Both the position numbers and the translations under genes were made by a program. The notes beneath the pieces are model-generated. The model worked only from the letters and a program-made list of their open reading frames with translations, had not been told where the DNA came from and did no database searches. A stretch of DNA of 64,000 nt. It comes from Bradyrhizobium sp. BTAi1 (GTDB lineage Bacteria; Pseudomonadota; Alphaproteobacteria; Rhizobiales; Xanthobacteraceae). The stretch is from assembly GCF_000015165.1 (NCBI RefSeq), contig NC_009485.1, positions 1,776,001-1,840,000 on the forward strand, in the 5' to 3' direction. Positions 36,841 through 45,396 of this stretch are shown here, in pieces; position 1 is the first letter of the stretch; each line of letters starts with the position of its first letter.

Positions 36841-37077
36841 CGCTGCCCGTGCGGCGAACATCCCGGCTCACATGGAGATGTTCGAGCCAGTGCTACGCGT
36901 CAGCGCTCGACCGGAGCCGCGGGTTGCCGCACCCCGTCCCGGCTGCTACCAACCAAGCAACGAATTCCATCCCATCGGGTGGGCAAAGGGCCGCGCAGCG
37001 GACCCTGCCCACCGCTGCGATGTCATCCAGCCATTGGTGGGCCCGCTGCGTCTGGCTCACCCTACGTGTCGAGTCCC

Positions 37078-38712
37078 ATGTCCGACAAACCGAAGAAACA
37101 ACAGAAGCTGAAGGCGCGGCTGCCGCGCGGGCTCGAGGATCGCGGCCCCGCGGCGATCGCCGCCACGCGCGAGATGGTCGAGAAGATCCGCGCCGTCTAT
37201 GAACGCTACGGCTTCGAGCCGGTGGAGACGCCGGCGTTCGAATATACCGATGCGCTCGGCAAGTTCCTGCCCGACCAGGACCGCCCCAACGAGGGCGTGT
37301 TCTCGTTCCAGGACGATGACGAGCAATGGATCTCGCTGCGCTACGACCTCACCGCGCCGCTGGCGCGCTATGTCGGCGAGCGCTACGGCACCGACGGCCT
37401 GGTGCTGCCCTATCGCAGCTACCGCTCCGGCTACGTGTTCCGCAACGAGAAGCCGGGCCCCGGCCGCTTCCGCCAGTTCATGCAGTTCGACGCCGACACG
37501 GTCGGCTCCGCATCGCCGGCCGCGGACGCCGAGATGTGCATGATGGCGGCGGATACGATGGAGGCGCTCGGCATTGCGCGCGGCCAGTATGTAGTGAAGG
37601 TGAACAATCGCAAGGTACTCGATGGAATTTTAGAGAGCATCGGCCTAGGTGGGGATGAAAATGCCGGTCGTAGACTGACAGTTTTGCGGGCGATTGATAA
37701 GCTCGATAAGTTCCCAGCAAGCGAGATAGAGAAGCTGCTTGGGTCTGGGCGATGGGACGGTGGTGAGGAAGGGAAAGGCGACTTCACCAAAGGCGCCGGT
37801 CTGGATAAAGAGCAGATCGACAAGGTTCTAGTATTTGCTCTGCTGCAAGAGGGTAACTTCACTGAGTTGGAAGATGTTACCAACGTGCCACCCGGAACTC
37901 GTCAAGAGCGTGGTTCGGTAATGACTTTTTCAACGGTCGACGGAAGTAAGTCCTACTTTGTCGAGAGCAATAAAGGAGTCATCGATGGGTTGATGACTCA
38001 TTTCGGTTCGAACGAGACCTCTCGGGCCGGTATTGAAGAACTTAAGCAAATATCGGACTTGGCCGAATCTGCAGGCTACGATCGAAATAGAGTTCGCATC
38101 GATCCCTCCGTCGTCCGCGGTCTCGAATACTACACGGGTCCTGTCTACGAAGTTGAGCTGCTGCTCGAGACCAAGGACGAGAAGGGCCGGCCCGTGCGGT
38201 TCGGCTCGGTCGGCGGCGGCGGGCGCTATGATGGCCTCGTCTCGCGCTTCCGCGGCGAGCCGGTGCCGGCGACCGGATTTTCGATCGGCGTCTCGCGATT
38301 GCAAGCCGCGCTGACGCTTCTCGGCAAGCTGGATACGAAGCCGGCCTTCGGGCCTGTGGTCGTGACCGTGTTCGACCGCGAACGCGTCGCGGACTACCAG
38401 AAGATGGTCTCGATCCTGCGCAATCACGGCATCCGCGCCGAGCTCTATCTCGGCAATCCGAAGAACATGGGCAATCAGCTCAAATATGCCGACCGCCGCA
38501 ACGCGCCCTGCGTCATCATCCAGGGCAGTGACGAGAAGGCGCGCGGCGAAGTGCAGATCAAGGACCTGATCGAGGGCGCGAAAGCCGCGGCCGCGATCGC
38601 CTCCAACCAGGAATGGCGCGAGAGCCGCCCCGCGCAGTTCTCGGCCAAGGAGGACGAGCTCGTCGCCGCCGTCCGCGAGGTGCTCGCGCGCCACGACGTG
38701 AGCTGGGGATAG
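37078..38712 (+). CDS. hisS: histidyl-tRNA synthetase, with atypical low-GC internal segment
   Basis: 544-residue class II synthetase. The N-terminus has [12 protein letters not shown] and motif 2 region [20 protein letters not shown]. The histidine-specific segment [12 protein letters not shown], motif 3 and an anticodon-binding domain follow. The frame is continuous and the length normal for the long alphaproteobacterial type. Between about 37595 and 38155 the DNA changes: GC falls to about 48% (six lines counted by hand, 43-53%) against 70-75% on both sides, and A/T-ending codons abound (TTG, GTA, ATA, AGA). The protein reads on as HisRS, so the segment looks like imported DNA by recombination. 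Confidence 0.96.
   Translation: MSDKPKKQQKLKARLPRGLEDRGPAAIAATREMVEKIRAVYERYGFEPVETPAFEYTDALGKFLPDQDRPNEGVFSFQDDDEQWISLRYDLTAPLARYVGERYGTDGLVLPYRSYRSGYVFRNEKPGPGRFRQFMQFDADTVGSASPAADAEMCMMAADTMEALGIARGQYVVKVNNRKVLDGILESIGLGGDENAGRRLTVLRAIDKLDKFPASEIEKLLGSGRWDGGEEGKGDFTKGAGLDKEQIDKVLVFALLQEGNFTELEDVTNVPPGTRQERGSVMTFSTVDGSKSYFVESNKGVIDGLMTHFGSNETSRAGIEELKQISDLAESAGYDRNRVRIDPSVVRGLEYYTGPVYEVELLLETKDEKGRPVRFGSVGGGGRYDGLVSRFRGEPVPATGFSIGVSRLQAALTLLGKLDTKPAFGPVVVTVFDRERVADYQKMVSILRNHGIRAELYLGNPKNMGNQLKYADRRNAPCVIIQGSDEKARGEVQIKDLIEGAKAAAAIASNQEWRESRPAQFSAKEDELVAAVREVLARHDVSWG
37595..38155 (+). other. mosaic (low-GC) segment inside hisS
   Basis: About 560 bases, encoding roughly residues 174-360 of HisRS. 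Both edges are sharp: the left within GTGAAGGTGAACAATCGCAA and the right near GAAGTTGAGCTGCTGCTCGA. Rare codons such as TTA, ATA and AGA appear here but not in the flanks. The frame and HisRS motifs are kept. Confidence 0.85.
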
Positions 38713-38719
38713 GGGATTC

Positions 38720-38790
38720 GTCATGCGCGGGCTTGACCCGCGCATCCATCTCTTCAGAGGATGGATTGCCGGGTCAAGCCCGGCAATGAC
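38720..38790. repeat. short hairpin repeat, family B, copy 1
   Basis: Left arm starts GTCATGCGCGGGCTTGACCC and right arm ends GGGTCAAGCCCGGCAATGAC. The 31-base arms are imperfect complements joined by about nine bases. It lies eight bases after the hisS stop and could act in termination or message stability. Confidence 0.85.
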
Positions 38791-38820
38791 GCGGCTGAGA
38801 TAACTGACAGGGAGAAACGA

Positions 38821-39024
38821 ATGCCCGAGATCACCGTGAACATGGCTGCCGGCCGCACCGACGAGCAGAAGGCCAACATGATGCGCGACATCACCCAGGC
38901 GCTGGTGACGCATCTCGGCGTCGATCCGGAGGCCGTGGTGATCCAGATCAACGAGGCGCCGCTGACGCACAAGATGAAGGGCGGCAAGACCTTCGTCGAG
39001 CGCGCGGCTGAGCAGAAGAAGTAG
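38821..39024 (+). CDS. 4-oxalocrotonate tautomerase family protein
   Basis: 67-residue small tautomerase. The N-terminal Met-Pro exposes the catalytic Pro1 after Met removal. The strand PEITVNMAAGRT, helix EQKANMMRDITQALVTHLG and strand VVIQINEAPL follow the family. CAGGGAG stands before the ATG. The substrate is unknown; many genomic members have no assigned pathway. Confidence 0.93.
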   Translation: MPEITVNMAAGRTDEQKANMMRDITQALVTHLGVDPEAVVIQINEAPLTHKMKGGKTFVERAAEQKK

Positions 39025-39074
39025 TTGGCCGTCATCCCGGCGAGGCCATAACATCTGTCTCGACAAAATTCGCT

Positions 39075-39226
39075 GTCGTCCCTGCGAACGCAGGGACCCA
39101 TACCCCCAGTGAATGGTTTGAGGCGCGCTGGTCATCGGCCTTTCGCCCGTCACGACCGCCGCGGCGTAGGGGGCCCGGATCGGCGCCGAGCCGCGCTGTC
39201 GCGCGTCACGGCTTGTCCGGGACGAC
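39075..39226. repeat. 152-bp repeat, family C, copy 2
   Basis: Begins GTCGTCCCTG and ends CCGGGACGAC. It shares GGATCGGCGCCG and CGCGCGTCACGGCTTGTCCG with the copy at 5732-5883 and has the same length. The third base change in the left end (A to G) is matched by a T to C change in the right end. Confidence 0.75.
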
Positions 39227-39245
39227 AACGGAGTTCGGAGCGATC

Positions 39246-39641
39246 ATGGACGCACGTGAGATCATCAAGCCGGGCATGCGCGCCGAGCGGTTGCTCGTGG
39301 TGCCGCCGGAGCGCACGGTCGGGCACTTTGTTCCGCATATGCCGATGGTCTATGCGACGCCGATGATGATCCTGGAAATGGAGATGACCTCGGGCGACGC
39401 CATCAATCCGGTGCTGCCGCCGGGCTGGGTCACGGTCGGCACCGAGGTCAATGTCCGCCACCTCGCAGCGTCACCGGTCGGCGCCACCATCCGCACGGTC
39501 GCCGAGGTGATCGAGGTCGAGCGCCGCGTCATCCGCTTCAGCGTCGAGGCCTATCACGGCGAGACCAAGATCGGCGACGGCCGTCACGGCCGCGGGCTGA
39601 TCAATGTCGAGCAGTTCAAGAAGCGGTTCGCCGTGCCGTAG
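39246..39641 (+). CDS. hot-dog thioesterase family protein (FlK-like)
   Basis: 131 residues from ATG 39246. The core LPPGWVTVGTEVNVRHLAASPVG and VRFSVEAYHG, GDGRHGRGLINVEQF pattern resembles fluoroacetyl-CoA thioesterase-type hot-dog proteins, where a Thr, a Glu and a His make the active site. Here a His is present in VRHLAA. The likely reaction is hydrolysis of an acyl-CoA, substrate unknown. It is followed by a hairpin repeat and the convergent proC. Confidence 0.82.
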   Translation: MDAREIIKPGMRAERLLVVPPERTVGHFVPHMPMVYATPMMILEMEMTSGDAINPVLPPGWVTVGTEVNVRHLAASPVGATIRTVAEVIEVERRVIRFSVEAYHGETKIGDGRHGRGLINVEQFKKRFAVP

Positions 39642-39687
39642 TGCGCTTGGTGCGGCAGATGCCGCGATCTTGCGTCAAACAAGCTCG

Positions 39688-39776
39688 TCATGCGCGGGCT
39701 TGACCCGCGCATCCATCTTCTCACCAGAAACATTTTTGCTAAGAAGATGGATTGCCGGGCCAAGCCCGGCAATGAC
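39688..39776. repeat. short hairpin repeat, family B, copy 2
   Basis: Left arm GTCATGCGCGGGCTTGACCC, right arm starting GATGGATTGCCGGGCCAAGC, loop of about 26 bases. It lies between the convergent thioesterase and proC genes and may serve as a terminator-like barrier for both. Confidence 0.85.
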
Positions 39777-39793
39777 GGCGGAGGGCGCGGGGA

Positions 39794-40615
39794 CTACGTC
39801 GCCAGTTCCTTCGACCGCGCCGTCGCGGCGGCCACTGCGCGCTCCAGCAGCGGCTGGAATCCATCTGGCCCCATCAGCACCGACAGCGCGGCCGCGGTGG
39901 TGCCGCCGGGCGAAGTGACGTTCTGGCGCAGCGTCGCGGACGACAGCTCCGAGCGATGCAGCAGCTCGCCGGCGCCGGACACCGTGTCGCGCGCGAGCCT
40001 GGTGGCGAGCGCCTCGGGCAGGCCGGCGGCGATGCCGGCGCGGGCGAGTTCCTCGGCGAGCAGGAACACGTAGGCCGGACCCGAGCCGGAGACGGCCGTC
40101 ACCGCATCCATCAGCGCCTCGTCATCGACCCATTCGACCGCGCCGGTGGCGCGCAGCAGCGCATCGGTCAGCGCGCGCTGGGCGGCGCTGACATCGCTGG
40201 CGGGAACAGCGACGGTGATGCCGCGACCGATCGCGGCGGGCGTGTTCGGCATGGCGCGGACCACGGCGCCGCCCACGACGTTCTGCAGGCTGGCGATGGT
40301 CGTGCCCGCCATGATCGACAGCACCAGCGTGGTGTCGGCGACCCATGGCTTCAGCGCCGGCCCGGCCTCGCGGAACATCTGCGGCTTGACGGCCACGATC
40401 ACAACCTCGGCCGGGGTGGGCGCAGCCGGATTGAGGCGAATGCCCCTGGCCGCGAGCGCGGTGATCTCCGCCGACGGCATCGGCTCGATCACCACCACGC
40501 GCGCCGGATCGAGGCCGCCGGCCAGCCAGCCGGTCAGCATCGCCCCGCCCATCTTGCCGGCGCCGGCGAGGACGATGGGGCCTGTGGTGTGTTGCAGTTC
40601 GGAAACGGACGTCAT
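39794..40615 (-). CDS. proC: pyrroline-5-carboxylate reductase
   Basis: 273 residues. It makes proline from pyrroline-5-carboxylate with NAD(P)H. The nucleotide-binding start is PIVLAGAGKMGGAMLTGW. Further marks are VVIVAVKPQMF, VVRAMPNTPA and the C-terminal signature AVSGSGPAYVFLLAEEL with TLRQNVTSPGGTTAAAL. It lies after the ybjN-like gene in the same direction, an order usual in alphaproteobacteria, but a repeat region divides them. Confidence 0.97.
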   Translation of the reverse strand: MTSVSELQHTTGPIVLAGAGKMGGAMLTGWLAGGLDPARVVVIEPMPSAEITALAARGIRLNPAAPTPAEVVIVAVKPQMFREAGPALKPWVADTTLVLSIMAGTTIASLQNVVGGAVVRAMPNTPAAIGRGITVAVPASDVSAAQRALTDALLRATGAVEWVDDEALMDAVTAVSGSGPAYVFLLAEELARAGIAAGLPEALATRLARDTVSGAGELLHRSELSSATLRQNVTSPGGTTAAALSVLMGPDGFQPLLERAVAAATARSKELAT

Positions 40616-40628
40616 CGAGCCACTACCC

Positions 40629-40781
40629 GTCATGGCCGGGCTTGACCCGGCCATCCATCAATATCGAGAAGCGGCTTTTAGAGCATGATCCGGAAAAGTG
40701 GAAACCGGTTTTCTGAAAAGATCATGCTCAAACAAAGCGGAAAGATCATGATGTGAGATGGATGCGCGGGCAAGCCCGCGC
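40629..40781. repeat. family B hairpin repeat interrupted by another repeat
   Basis: Left arm GTCATGGCCGGGCTTGACCC (from 40629) and right arm GATGGATGCGCGGGCAAGCC (from 40757) are the two halves of a family B element. They are about 100 bases apart instead of 10-25. Between them lies a complete rhizobial hairpin repeat at 40681-40729. Confidence 0.8.
40681..40729. repeat. rhizobial GCATGATCCGG hairpin repeat
   Basis: A dyad with perfect 10-bp ends, GAGCATGATC and GATCATGCTC, and inner CCGGAAAAGTGG / CCGGTTTTCTG that also pair in part. Degenerate relatives are at 21738-21798 and 28103-28160. This sequence is a well-known dispersed element in rhizobial genomes. Confidence 0.85.
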
Positions 40782-40798
40782 TGGGCGAGAGGGCCGCC

Positions 40799-41299
40799 TT
40801 ACGCCTCGCCTTCGGTGTCGAACAGCGCTGCTGCCATGGCGTCCTGCGTCGACTTGCCAGCCCAGACGACGAACTGGAACGCCGGGAAATAGCGCTCGCA
40901 GGCGTGGATGGCGCCGGCCAGCATGCTCTCGCATTGCGGCCCGGAGGCGGTGATGCCGCCCGGCAGCACCAGTGCCTGACGGTGCATCACCATGCCGGTG
41001 TGGGTCCAGATGTCGAAATGCCCGAGCCACAGTTGCTCGTTGATCGCGGCGATCAGCCGCTGCACCTCGGCACGGCGCGCTTCGGGAATCTTCATGTCGA
41101 AGGCGCAGGCCAGATGCAGCGCCTCGATCTCGGCCATCCAGGTGAAGGAGAGCTGATAGTCGGTCCACTGCCCCTTGGAGGCGATCGTGATCTCGTCCTC
41201 GCCGGAGCGCTCGAACATCCAATTGTTGTCGGACGCGATGTTCTCCACCACGCTCAAAGGATGATCTCCGGAATCGATAGTGCTCTCGAGCAGGGACAT
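40799..41299 (-). CDS. YbjN domain-containing protein
   Basis: 166 residues from ATG 41299. The YbjN fold is marked by WMFERSGEDEITIASKGQWT, LSFTWMAEIEALHLACAF and a long helix-strand region (MVMHRQALVLPGG). YbjN proteins are proposed chaperone-like or sensory-transduction proteins; none has an enzymatic assignment. It lies upstream of proC, as in many alphaproteobacteria. A longer start (ATG 41338) is possible but not supported by a ribosome site. Confidence 0.88.
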   Translation of the reverse strand: MSLLESTIDSGDHPLSVVENIASDNNWMFERSGEDEITIASKGQWTDYQLSFTWMAEIEALHLACAFDMKIPEARRAEVQRLIAAINEQLWLGHFDIWTHTGMVMHRQALVLPGGITASGPQCESMLAGAIHACERYFPAFQFVVWAGKSTQDAMAAALFDTEGEA

Positions 41300-41697
41300 G
41301 CCGTCTCGACCTCTGTCTTCTTGATCTCGTTGGTACATACGCGGCGACCCGGCCCGCGCCCTGTCGGCGCCTCGAACCCGGCTTGCAGCCCCGGAGGATG
41401 CCCGGGCGTGCGCGGACAAAGTGATGTGATTTGCGGAATCCGCGCAACGGGGGGGTGAGTCCGTCCACAGCCAAACACCGCTTCGTCCACAACTCCTGTC
41501 CAGCCTGTGGAATCATGGCCGAATGAGAACAAAACGGAATCGGATTCGACGCAGCGTCTGATCAGGGGCCTGATTTGCGGAGGAACGGCCGCTTCTGGCC
41601 GCATGGCCGTCCCTCATGGAGCGCGGGCGTGAGCCCTTGTCGACGCCGCAGAGCCCCTGCATAGTTCCTGTGGGCCGTCCATCCGGGCGGCTCATGT

Positions 41698-41885
41698 TCT
41701 CAGGGCGGGGTGAAATTCCCCACCGGCGGTAAGCGCTCTCGGTCGAGCGCGCGAGCCCGCGAGCGCCTTCTGCAAAAGGCGTAATCCGGGGAATCCTGTT
41801 CCCCGGATCGCGCCAAGAACAGAAGGGTCAGCAGATTCGGTGCGATTCCGAAGCCGACGGTCACAGTCCGGATGAAAGAGAACGG
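41698..41885 (+). promoter_or_regulatory. FMN riboswitch (RFN element) controlling ribH
   Basis: The conserved opening AGGGCGGGGTGAAATTCCCC and CACCGGCGGTAA, a variable hairpin, GCCAAGAACAGAAGGGTCAGCAGATT-type middle in parts, and the closing GACGGTCACAGTCCGGATGAAAG are all present in order. The P1 stem pairs the CTC start with the GAGAACG end. A hairpin at 41898-41915 (CCGCGC with GCGCGG) without a T run may be the expression platform, so control may be at translation or by Rho. Confidence 0.97.
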
Positions 41886-41963
41886 GTCCCGGCTCTCCGC
41901 GCAATTCCGCGCGGGGCGTCGTCGTTCCGTGTGCCCTGATTCTGGTCTCTGACGAGGACAACC

Positions 41964-42575
41964 ATGAATCAGATCCTACAAGACGCGCCTACCGATACCC
42001 CTCACGCCGACACCTCACCCACTGCGACGATCAGCGCAGACAGCGCGCCGGCTGAGCCGAGCCCGCCCGACGACGCGCCGCCGGCGCCATCGCATCCGCG
42101 CTTCACCAAGCCGCAACGCGTCGCCTTCGTGCAGTCGGCCTGGCATCGCGACGTCGTCGCCGAATGCCGCCATGCCTTTCTCGACGAGATCGCGGCGCGC
42201 CACATCGCGCGCGACCGCGTCGATATCTTCGAGGTGCCCGGCTCGTTCGAGATCCCGCTGCATGCGCAGCTTCTGGCCAAGACGCGGCGCTACACCGCGA
42301 TCGTCGCGGCCGGGCTCGTCGTCGATGGCGGCATCTACCGCCACGAATTCGTCGCCGACACCGTGATCAAGGCGCTGATGGATGTGCAACTGCGCACCGA
42401 GGTGCCGGTGTTTTCAGCGGTGCTGACGCCACAGCAATTCCACGAAACGCAGGCGCATTTCGATTTCTTCCGCAAGCATTTCGCCACCAAGGGCATCGAG
42501 GTGGCGACGGCCTGCGCGGAGACCCTGCTGAGCCTGGAGCGGCTGCGCAGCCAGGTGGCGGCCGGGATCATCTGA
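41964..42575 (+). CDS. ribH: 6,7-dimethyl-8-ribityllumazine synthase, type II (RibH2-like)
   Basis: 203 residues; catalyses the next-to-last step of riboflavin synthesis. The domain starts near residue 48 (RVAFVQSAWHRDVV). Active-site parts are FEVPGSFEIPLHAQ, VDGGIYRHEFVAD with the catalytic His, and VFSAVLTPQQFHE. The Trp and the length of the core fit the decameric RibH2 type of Brucella and Mesorhizobium, known to lie under FMN-riboswitch control. An added Ala/Pro/Asp-rich N-terminal tail of about 45 residues is probably disordered. GAGGAC precedes the ATG. Confidence 0.95.
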   Translation: MNQILQDAPTDTPHADTSPTATISADSAPAEPSPPDDAPPAPSHPRFTKPQRVAFVQSAWHRDVVAECRHAFLDEIAARHIARDRVDIFEVPGSFEIPLHAQLLAKTRRYTAIVAAGLVVDGGIYRHEFVADTVIKALMDVQLRTEVPVFSAVLTPQQFHETQAHFDFFRKHFATKGIEVATACAETLLSLERLRSQVAAGII

Positions 42576-42746
42576 GGCGGCGACGTCGTGTGGCTGGTCG
42601 CGGCCAGCCACATGCGCGCCGCTTTCAACACCCCCAGCGACAACGCGTCCCCTTCCGCTCGTCGCCTCATGTTGTCATTCCCCTTGCGGCGCCTGTAAAA
42701 TCTCCCCGGGAGGAGGCCTGCCCGTGGCGACGGGCGGCCGACAAGG

Positions 42747-43979
42747 ATGATCGAAGGATACGATCCTTATCTCGTCGCGCTCTCGGTCGTGATCGCGAGC
42801 CTGGGTGGCTATACCGGCTTTGGTCTCGCTGCGCGCATCCGCAGCGGGCCGGGAGCCAATCCGCGCGTGCTGTTGTCCGGCGCCGCGGGCATTCTGGCCG
42901 TGGGCATCTGGACCATGCATTTCGTGGGCATGATGGCGGCCCCGTTGCCGGCCGATGCGGTCTATCTGGTGCTACCGACCATCATCTCCTTCCTGATCTG
43001 CGCGCTGGTGGTCGGCATCTCGCTGTTCTTCGTCAGCATCGGCGATCCCGCAGCCAGGCGCGTCGTTCCGTCAGCGCTGCTGCTCGGCGCCGGCATCGCC
43101 AGCATGCATTATGTCGGGATGCACGGTCTCGCCGGGCCGTTCGGACTGACGCATGATCCGGCGCTCGTGGCGCTGTCGGTCGGCATCGCGATCATCGCCG
43201 CCTATGGCGGCCTGCGCATCTTCCTGGCGCGGCAGGACGGGCTGCGGCTCGCCATCAGTGCGGTCGCGTTCGGAATCGCGGTCTCCGGCATGCACTATAC
43301 GGCGATGCTGGGCATGCATGTCGTGCCGGAAGGCGCGGGACATCATCACGCCGCGGGGCTTGCTGCATCGCCGCAAGCGCTGGCGATCGTCGTCGCGGTG
43401 CTCTGCTTCGTCCTCGCTGCCGGCTTCCTGCTGTCCCTGGTGCCCGACCCGCGCCGCCAGTCGGGGGTGACCGCGGTGCTGCCTGAGGCGGCGCCCCGTC
43501 TCGCGCCGGAACCGGCCGCTTCGCCGCCGCCGGCGCAGCCGGCGGCGCCGGCGTCTCCCGATCCCGTCGAGAATCCCCCGTCCGCCCGCCGCATCGCCGC
43601 GCCGCTCGGCGGCATCGGCCAGCCGCCGCGCGTCGCCGCAGCCCGGCTGCCGCTGGAAGGCGCCAATGGAACCCATTTCATCGATGCCGGCGATGTCCGC
43701 AGCGTGCGCGCTGACGCGCACTATACGAGGGTGCATGACGGCACCCGCGAGCGGATGTGCCCGTGGTCAATCTCCGAGGCCGAGGCGCAGCTCGATCCCG
43801 GCCGCTTCCTCCGCGTCCATCGCAGTCACATCATCGCCATCGAGCACGTGATCTTTGTGGGCAAGGAAGGCGAGGGGGCGATCATCGAGCTCGATGGTCC
43901 GTCCAAGCCGCGCGTGCCGGTGAGCCGCGCCAAGGTCGCCGAGGTCAAGGCGCGGCTCGGGCTGCGGCGGCCGGCCTGA
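42747..43979 (+). CDS. coxC: MHYT-LytTR membrane regulator, CoxC-like
   Basis: 410 residues. Seven membrane segments contain three MHYT-type motifs: WTMHFVGM, SMHYVGMHG and SGMHYTAMLG, whose Met/His residues are thought to bind copper or another metal and sense a gas. After a Pro/Ala-rich linker (about 250-300) comes a LytTR DNA-binding domain (SVRADAHYTRVHDG, FLRVHRSHIIAIEHV). CoxC and CoxH of Oligotropha have this architecture. Position ahead of coxM fits CoxC. It probably senses CO or redox state at the membrane and binds DNA directly. Confidence 0.9.
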   Translation: MIEGYDPYLVALSVVIASLGGYTGFGLAARIRSGPGANPRVLLSGAAGILAVGIWTMHFVGMMAAPLPADAVYLVLPTIISFLICALVVGISLFFVSIGDPAARRVVPSALLLGAGIASMHYVGMHGLAGPFGLTHDPALVALSVGIAIIAAYGGLRIFLARQDGLRLAISAVAFGIAVSGMHYTAMLGMHVVPEGAGHHHAAGLAASPQALAIVVAVLCFVLAAGFLLSLVPDPRRQSGVTAVLPEAAPRLAPEPAASPPPAQPAAPASPDPVENPPSARRIAAPLGGIGQPPRVAAARLPLEGANGTHFIDAGDVRSVRADAHYTRVHDGTRERMCPWSISEAEAQLDPGRFLRVHRSHIIAIEHVIFVGKEGEGAIIELDGPSKPRVPVSRAKVAEVKARLGLRRPA

Positions 43980-44340
43980 GCCTGAGACTTAGTTCGCAGC
44001 TGCGGCAGCGCGCCGCTCGTCGTCGCAACGCACACATGTCGATCATGTCAGGCGCGCACCGCGCGTCGCCGCGGGCGTGGCGTCGCGCGCCGACTCGCAC
44101 CGCGTCTCCGCCGAATTGGGTCGCCCTCGCTGACGCAGTTCGTGCGCAGCGACCCGCAATTCGTGCGATTTCACCGCCCTCCGTGCCGGCTTCGTTGCGC
44201 AACCGGTCAACCCGGTCGACTCTCTGCAACAACAGCGCGACGCGCCTGTCTTCGTCCTTCGCTCTCGCAGCAAGAACAAGCGCCGGCCGTTTCAGCGCAA
44301 GGCCAAGCCGACAAGGCAAGCCAGCACAGGAGGAAACGCC
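43980..44340 (+). promoter_or_regulatory. coxC-coxM intergenic control region with 21-bp-spaced direct repeats
   Basis: 361 bases with no gene. CGCAGTTCGTGCG (44134-44146) and CGCAATTCGTGCG (44155-44167) are 12 of 13 identical and start exactly 21 bases apart. A weaker third copy, CGCCCTCCGTGCC (44175-44187), follows 20 bases on. LytTR proteins such as AgrA and ComE bind direct repeats on one helix face at about this period. An ACATG-N5-CATGT dyad is at 44034-44048. The strong AGGAGG for coxM is at 44328-44333. Confidence 0.6.
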
Positions 44341-45204
44341 ATGATTCCAGGCCCGTTCGACTATCACCGGCCGGCGAGTGTCGGCGACGCAGTCAAGCTG
44401 CTCGCCGATCTCGGCGACGAAGCCCGCCCGCTCGCCGGCGGTCACAGCCTGCTGCCGATGATGAAGCTGAGGTTGGCGACCCCGGCGCATCTGATCGACC
44501 TGCACGGCATCGCCGGCCTGAAGGGGATCTGCCGCGACGGCGACCGCATCGTGATCGGCGCGATGACCACGCAGGCCGAGCTGCTGGCGTCGGCCGAGAT
44601 CGGAGAGAGACTGCCGATCCTGCATGAGACCGCGCTCCTGATCGCCGATCCGCAGGTGCGCTACCGCGGCACGCTCGGCGGCAATGTCGCCAATGGCGAT
44701 CCCGGCAACGACATGCCGGCGCTGATGCTGGCACTGGATGCGAGCTATCGCCTCGAAGGTCCGAACGGCGCCCGCGAGGTCGCGGCGCGTGAGTTCTACC
44801 AGGGCGCCTATTTCACGGCGCTCGAGCCCGGCGAGATCCTGACCGGCATCAGCATCCCCGTTCCGCCTGCCGGTCACGGCTACGCCTATGAGAAGCTGAA
44901 GCGCAAGGTCGGCGATTACGCGACCGCGGCGGCCGGCGTGGTGCTGACCATGGCCGGCGGCAAGGTGGCGAGCTGCGTCATCACGCTGACCAATTTGCAC
45001 GAGACGCCGCTGCTGGCCACCGACGCGGCGAACGCCGTGATCGGCACCACGCTCGATGACGCTGCGCTGAAGGCGGCCGCAAGCGCAGCGCGCGCGATCA
45101 TGCAACCGGCCTCCGATGCGCGCGGACCTGCCGAGTACCGCATCCATGTCGGCGGCATCATGGTGATGCGCGCGCTGCAGCGCGCGGCAAGCCGGGCGAG
45201 CTGA
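44341..45204 (+). CDS. coxM: carbon monoxide dehydrogenase medium subunit (FAD)
   Basis: 287 residues of the FAD-binding subunit of aerobic CODH. Electrons pass from the Mo site in CoxL via the two iron-sulfur clusters of CoxS to this FAD and on to the quinone pool. The FAD motifs AGGHS (residues 32-36) and TLGGN (111-115) sit at the same numbers as I recall in Oligotropha CoxM. The C-terminal domain keeps YAYEKLKRKVGDYATAAAGVV. The start MIPGPFDYHRP is family-typical. Confidence 0.97.
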   Translation: MIPGPFDYHRPASVGDAVKLLADLGDEARPLAGGHSLLPMMKLRLATPAHLIDLHGIAGLKGICRDGDRIVIGAMTTQAELLASAEIGERLPILHETALLIADPQVRYRGTLGGNVANGDPGNDMPALMLALDASYRLEGPNGAREVAAREFYQGAYFTALEPGEILTGISIPVPPAGHGYAYEKLKRKVGDYATAAAGVVLTMAGGKVASCVITLTNLHETPLLATDAANAVIGTTLDDAALKAAASAARAIMQPASDARGPAEYRIHVGGIMVMRALQRAASRAS

Positions 45205-45236
45205 AGCTCGCTTCGCCAGGCGGCGAACACTCTCGT

Positions 45237-45338
45237 CCCCCTCCCCCTTGTGGGGGAGGGCGGGGAGGGGGGAGCCCAAGGCGACACTGCCGCCGTGGAC
45301 CCCCACCCCCGACCCCTCCCCGCAAGGGGGAGGGGAGC
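45237..45338. repeat. intergenic palindromic repeat, family A, copy 5, inside the cox operon
   Basis: CTCCCCCTTGTGGGGGAGGG at the left, CCCCTCCCCGCAAGGGGGAG at the right. It fills the coxM-coxS gap, so any cox transcript must read through a strong hairpin here. Confidence 0.87.
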
Positions 45339-45396
45339 GCACTGACAACGCGGCTCGAGTCGAGCCCAAGCCATGCGATCTTCCAGGGAGCAACCA

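Noticed and set aside
36721..37077. Possible 119-residue N-terminal extension of HisRS in the same frame
   Set aside because: The extension runs through a palindromic repeat and has no resemblance to synthetases. The ATG at 37078 gives the normal start.
37595..38155. The hisS segment as an intein, inserted gene or group I intron
   Set aside because: No intein end motifs or extra length are seen, and HisRS sequence continues through it. Recombination within the gene explains the data better.
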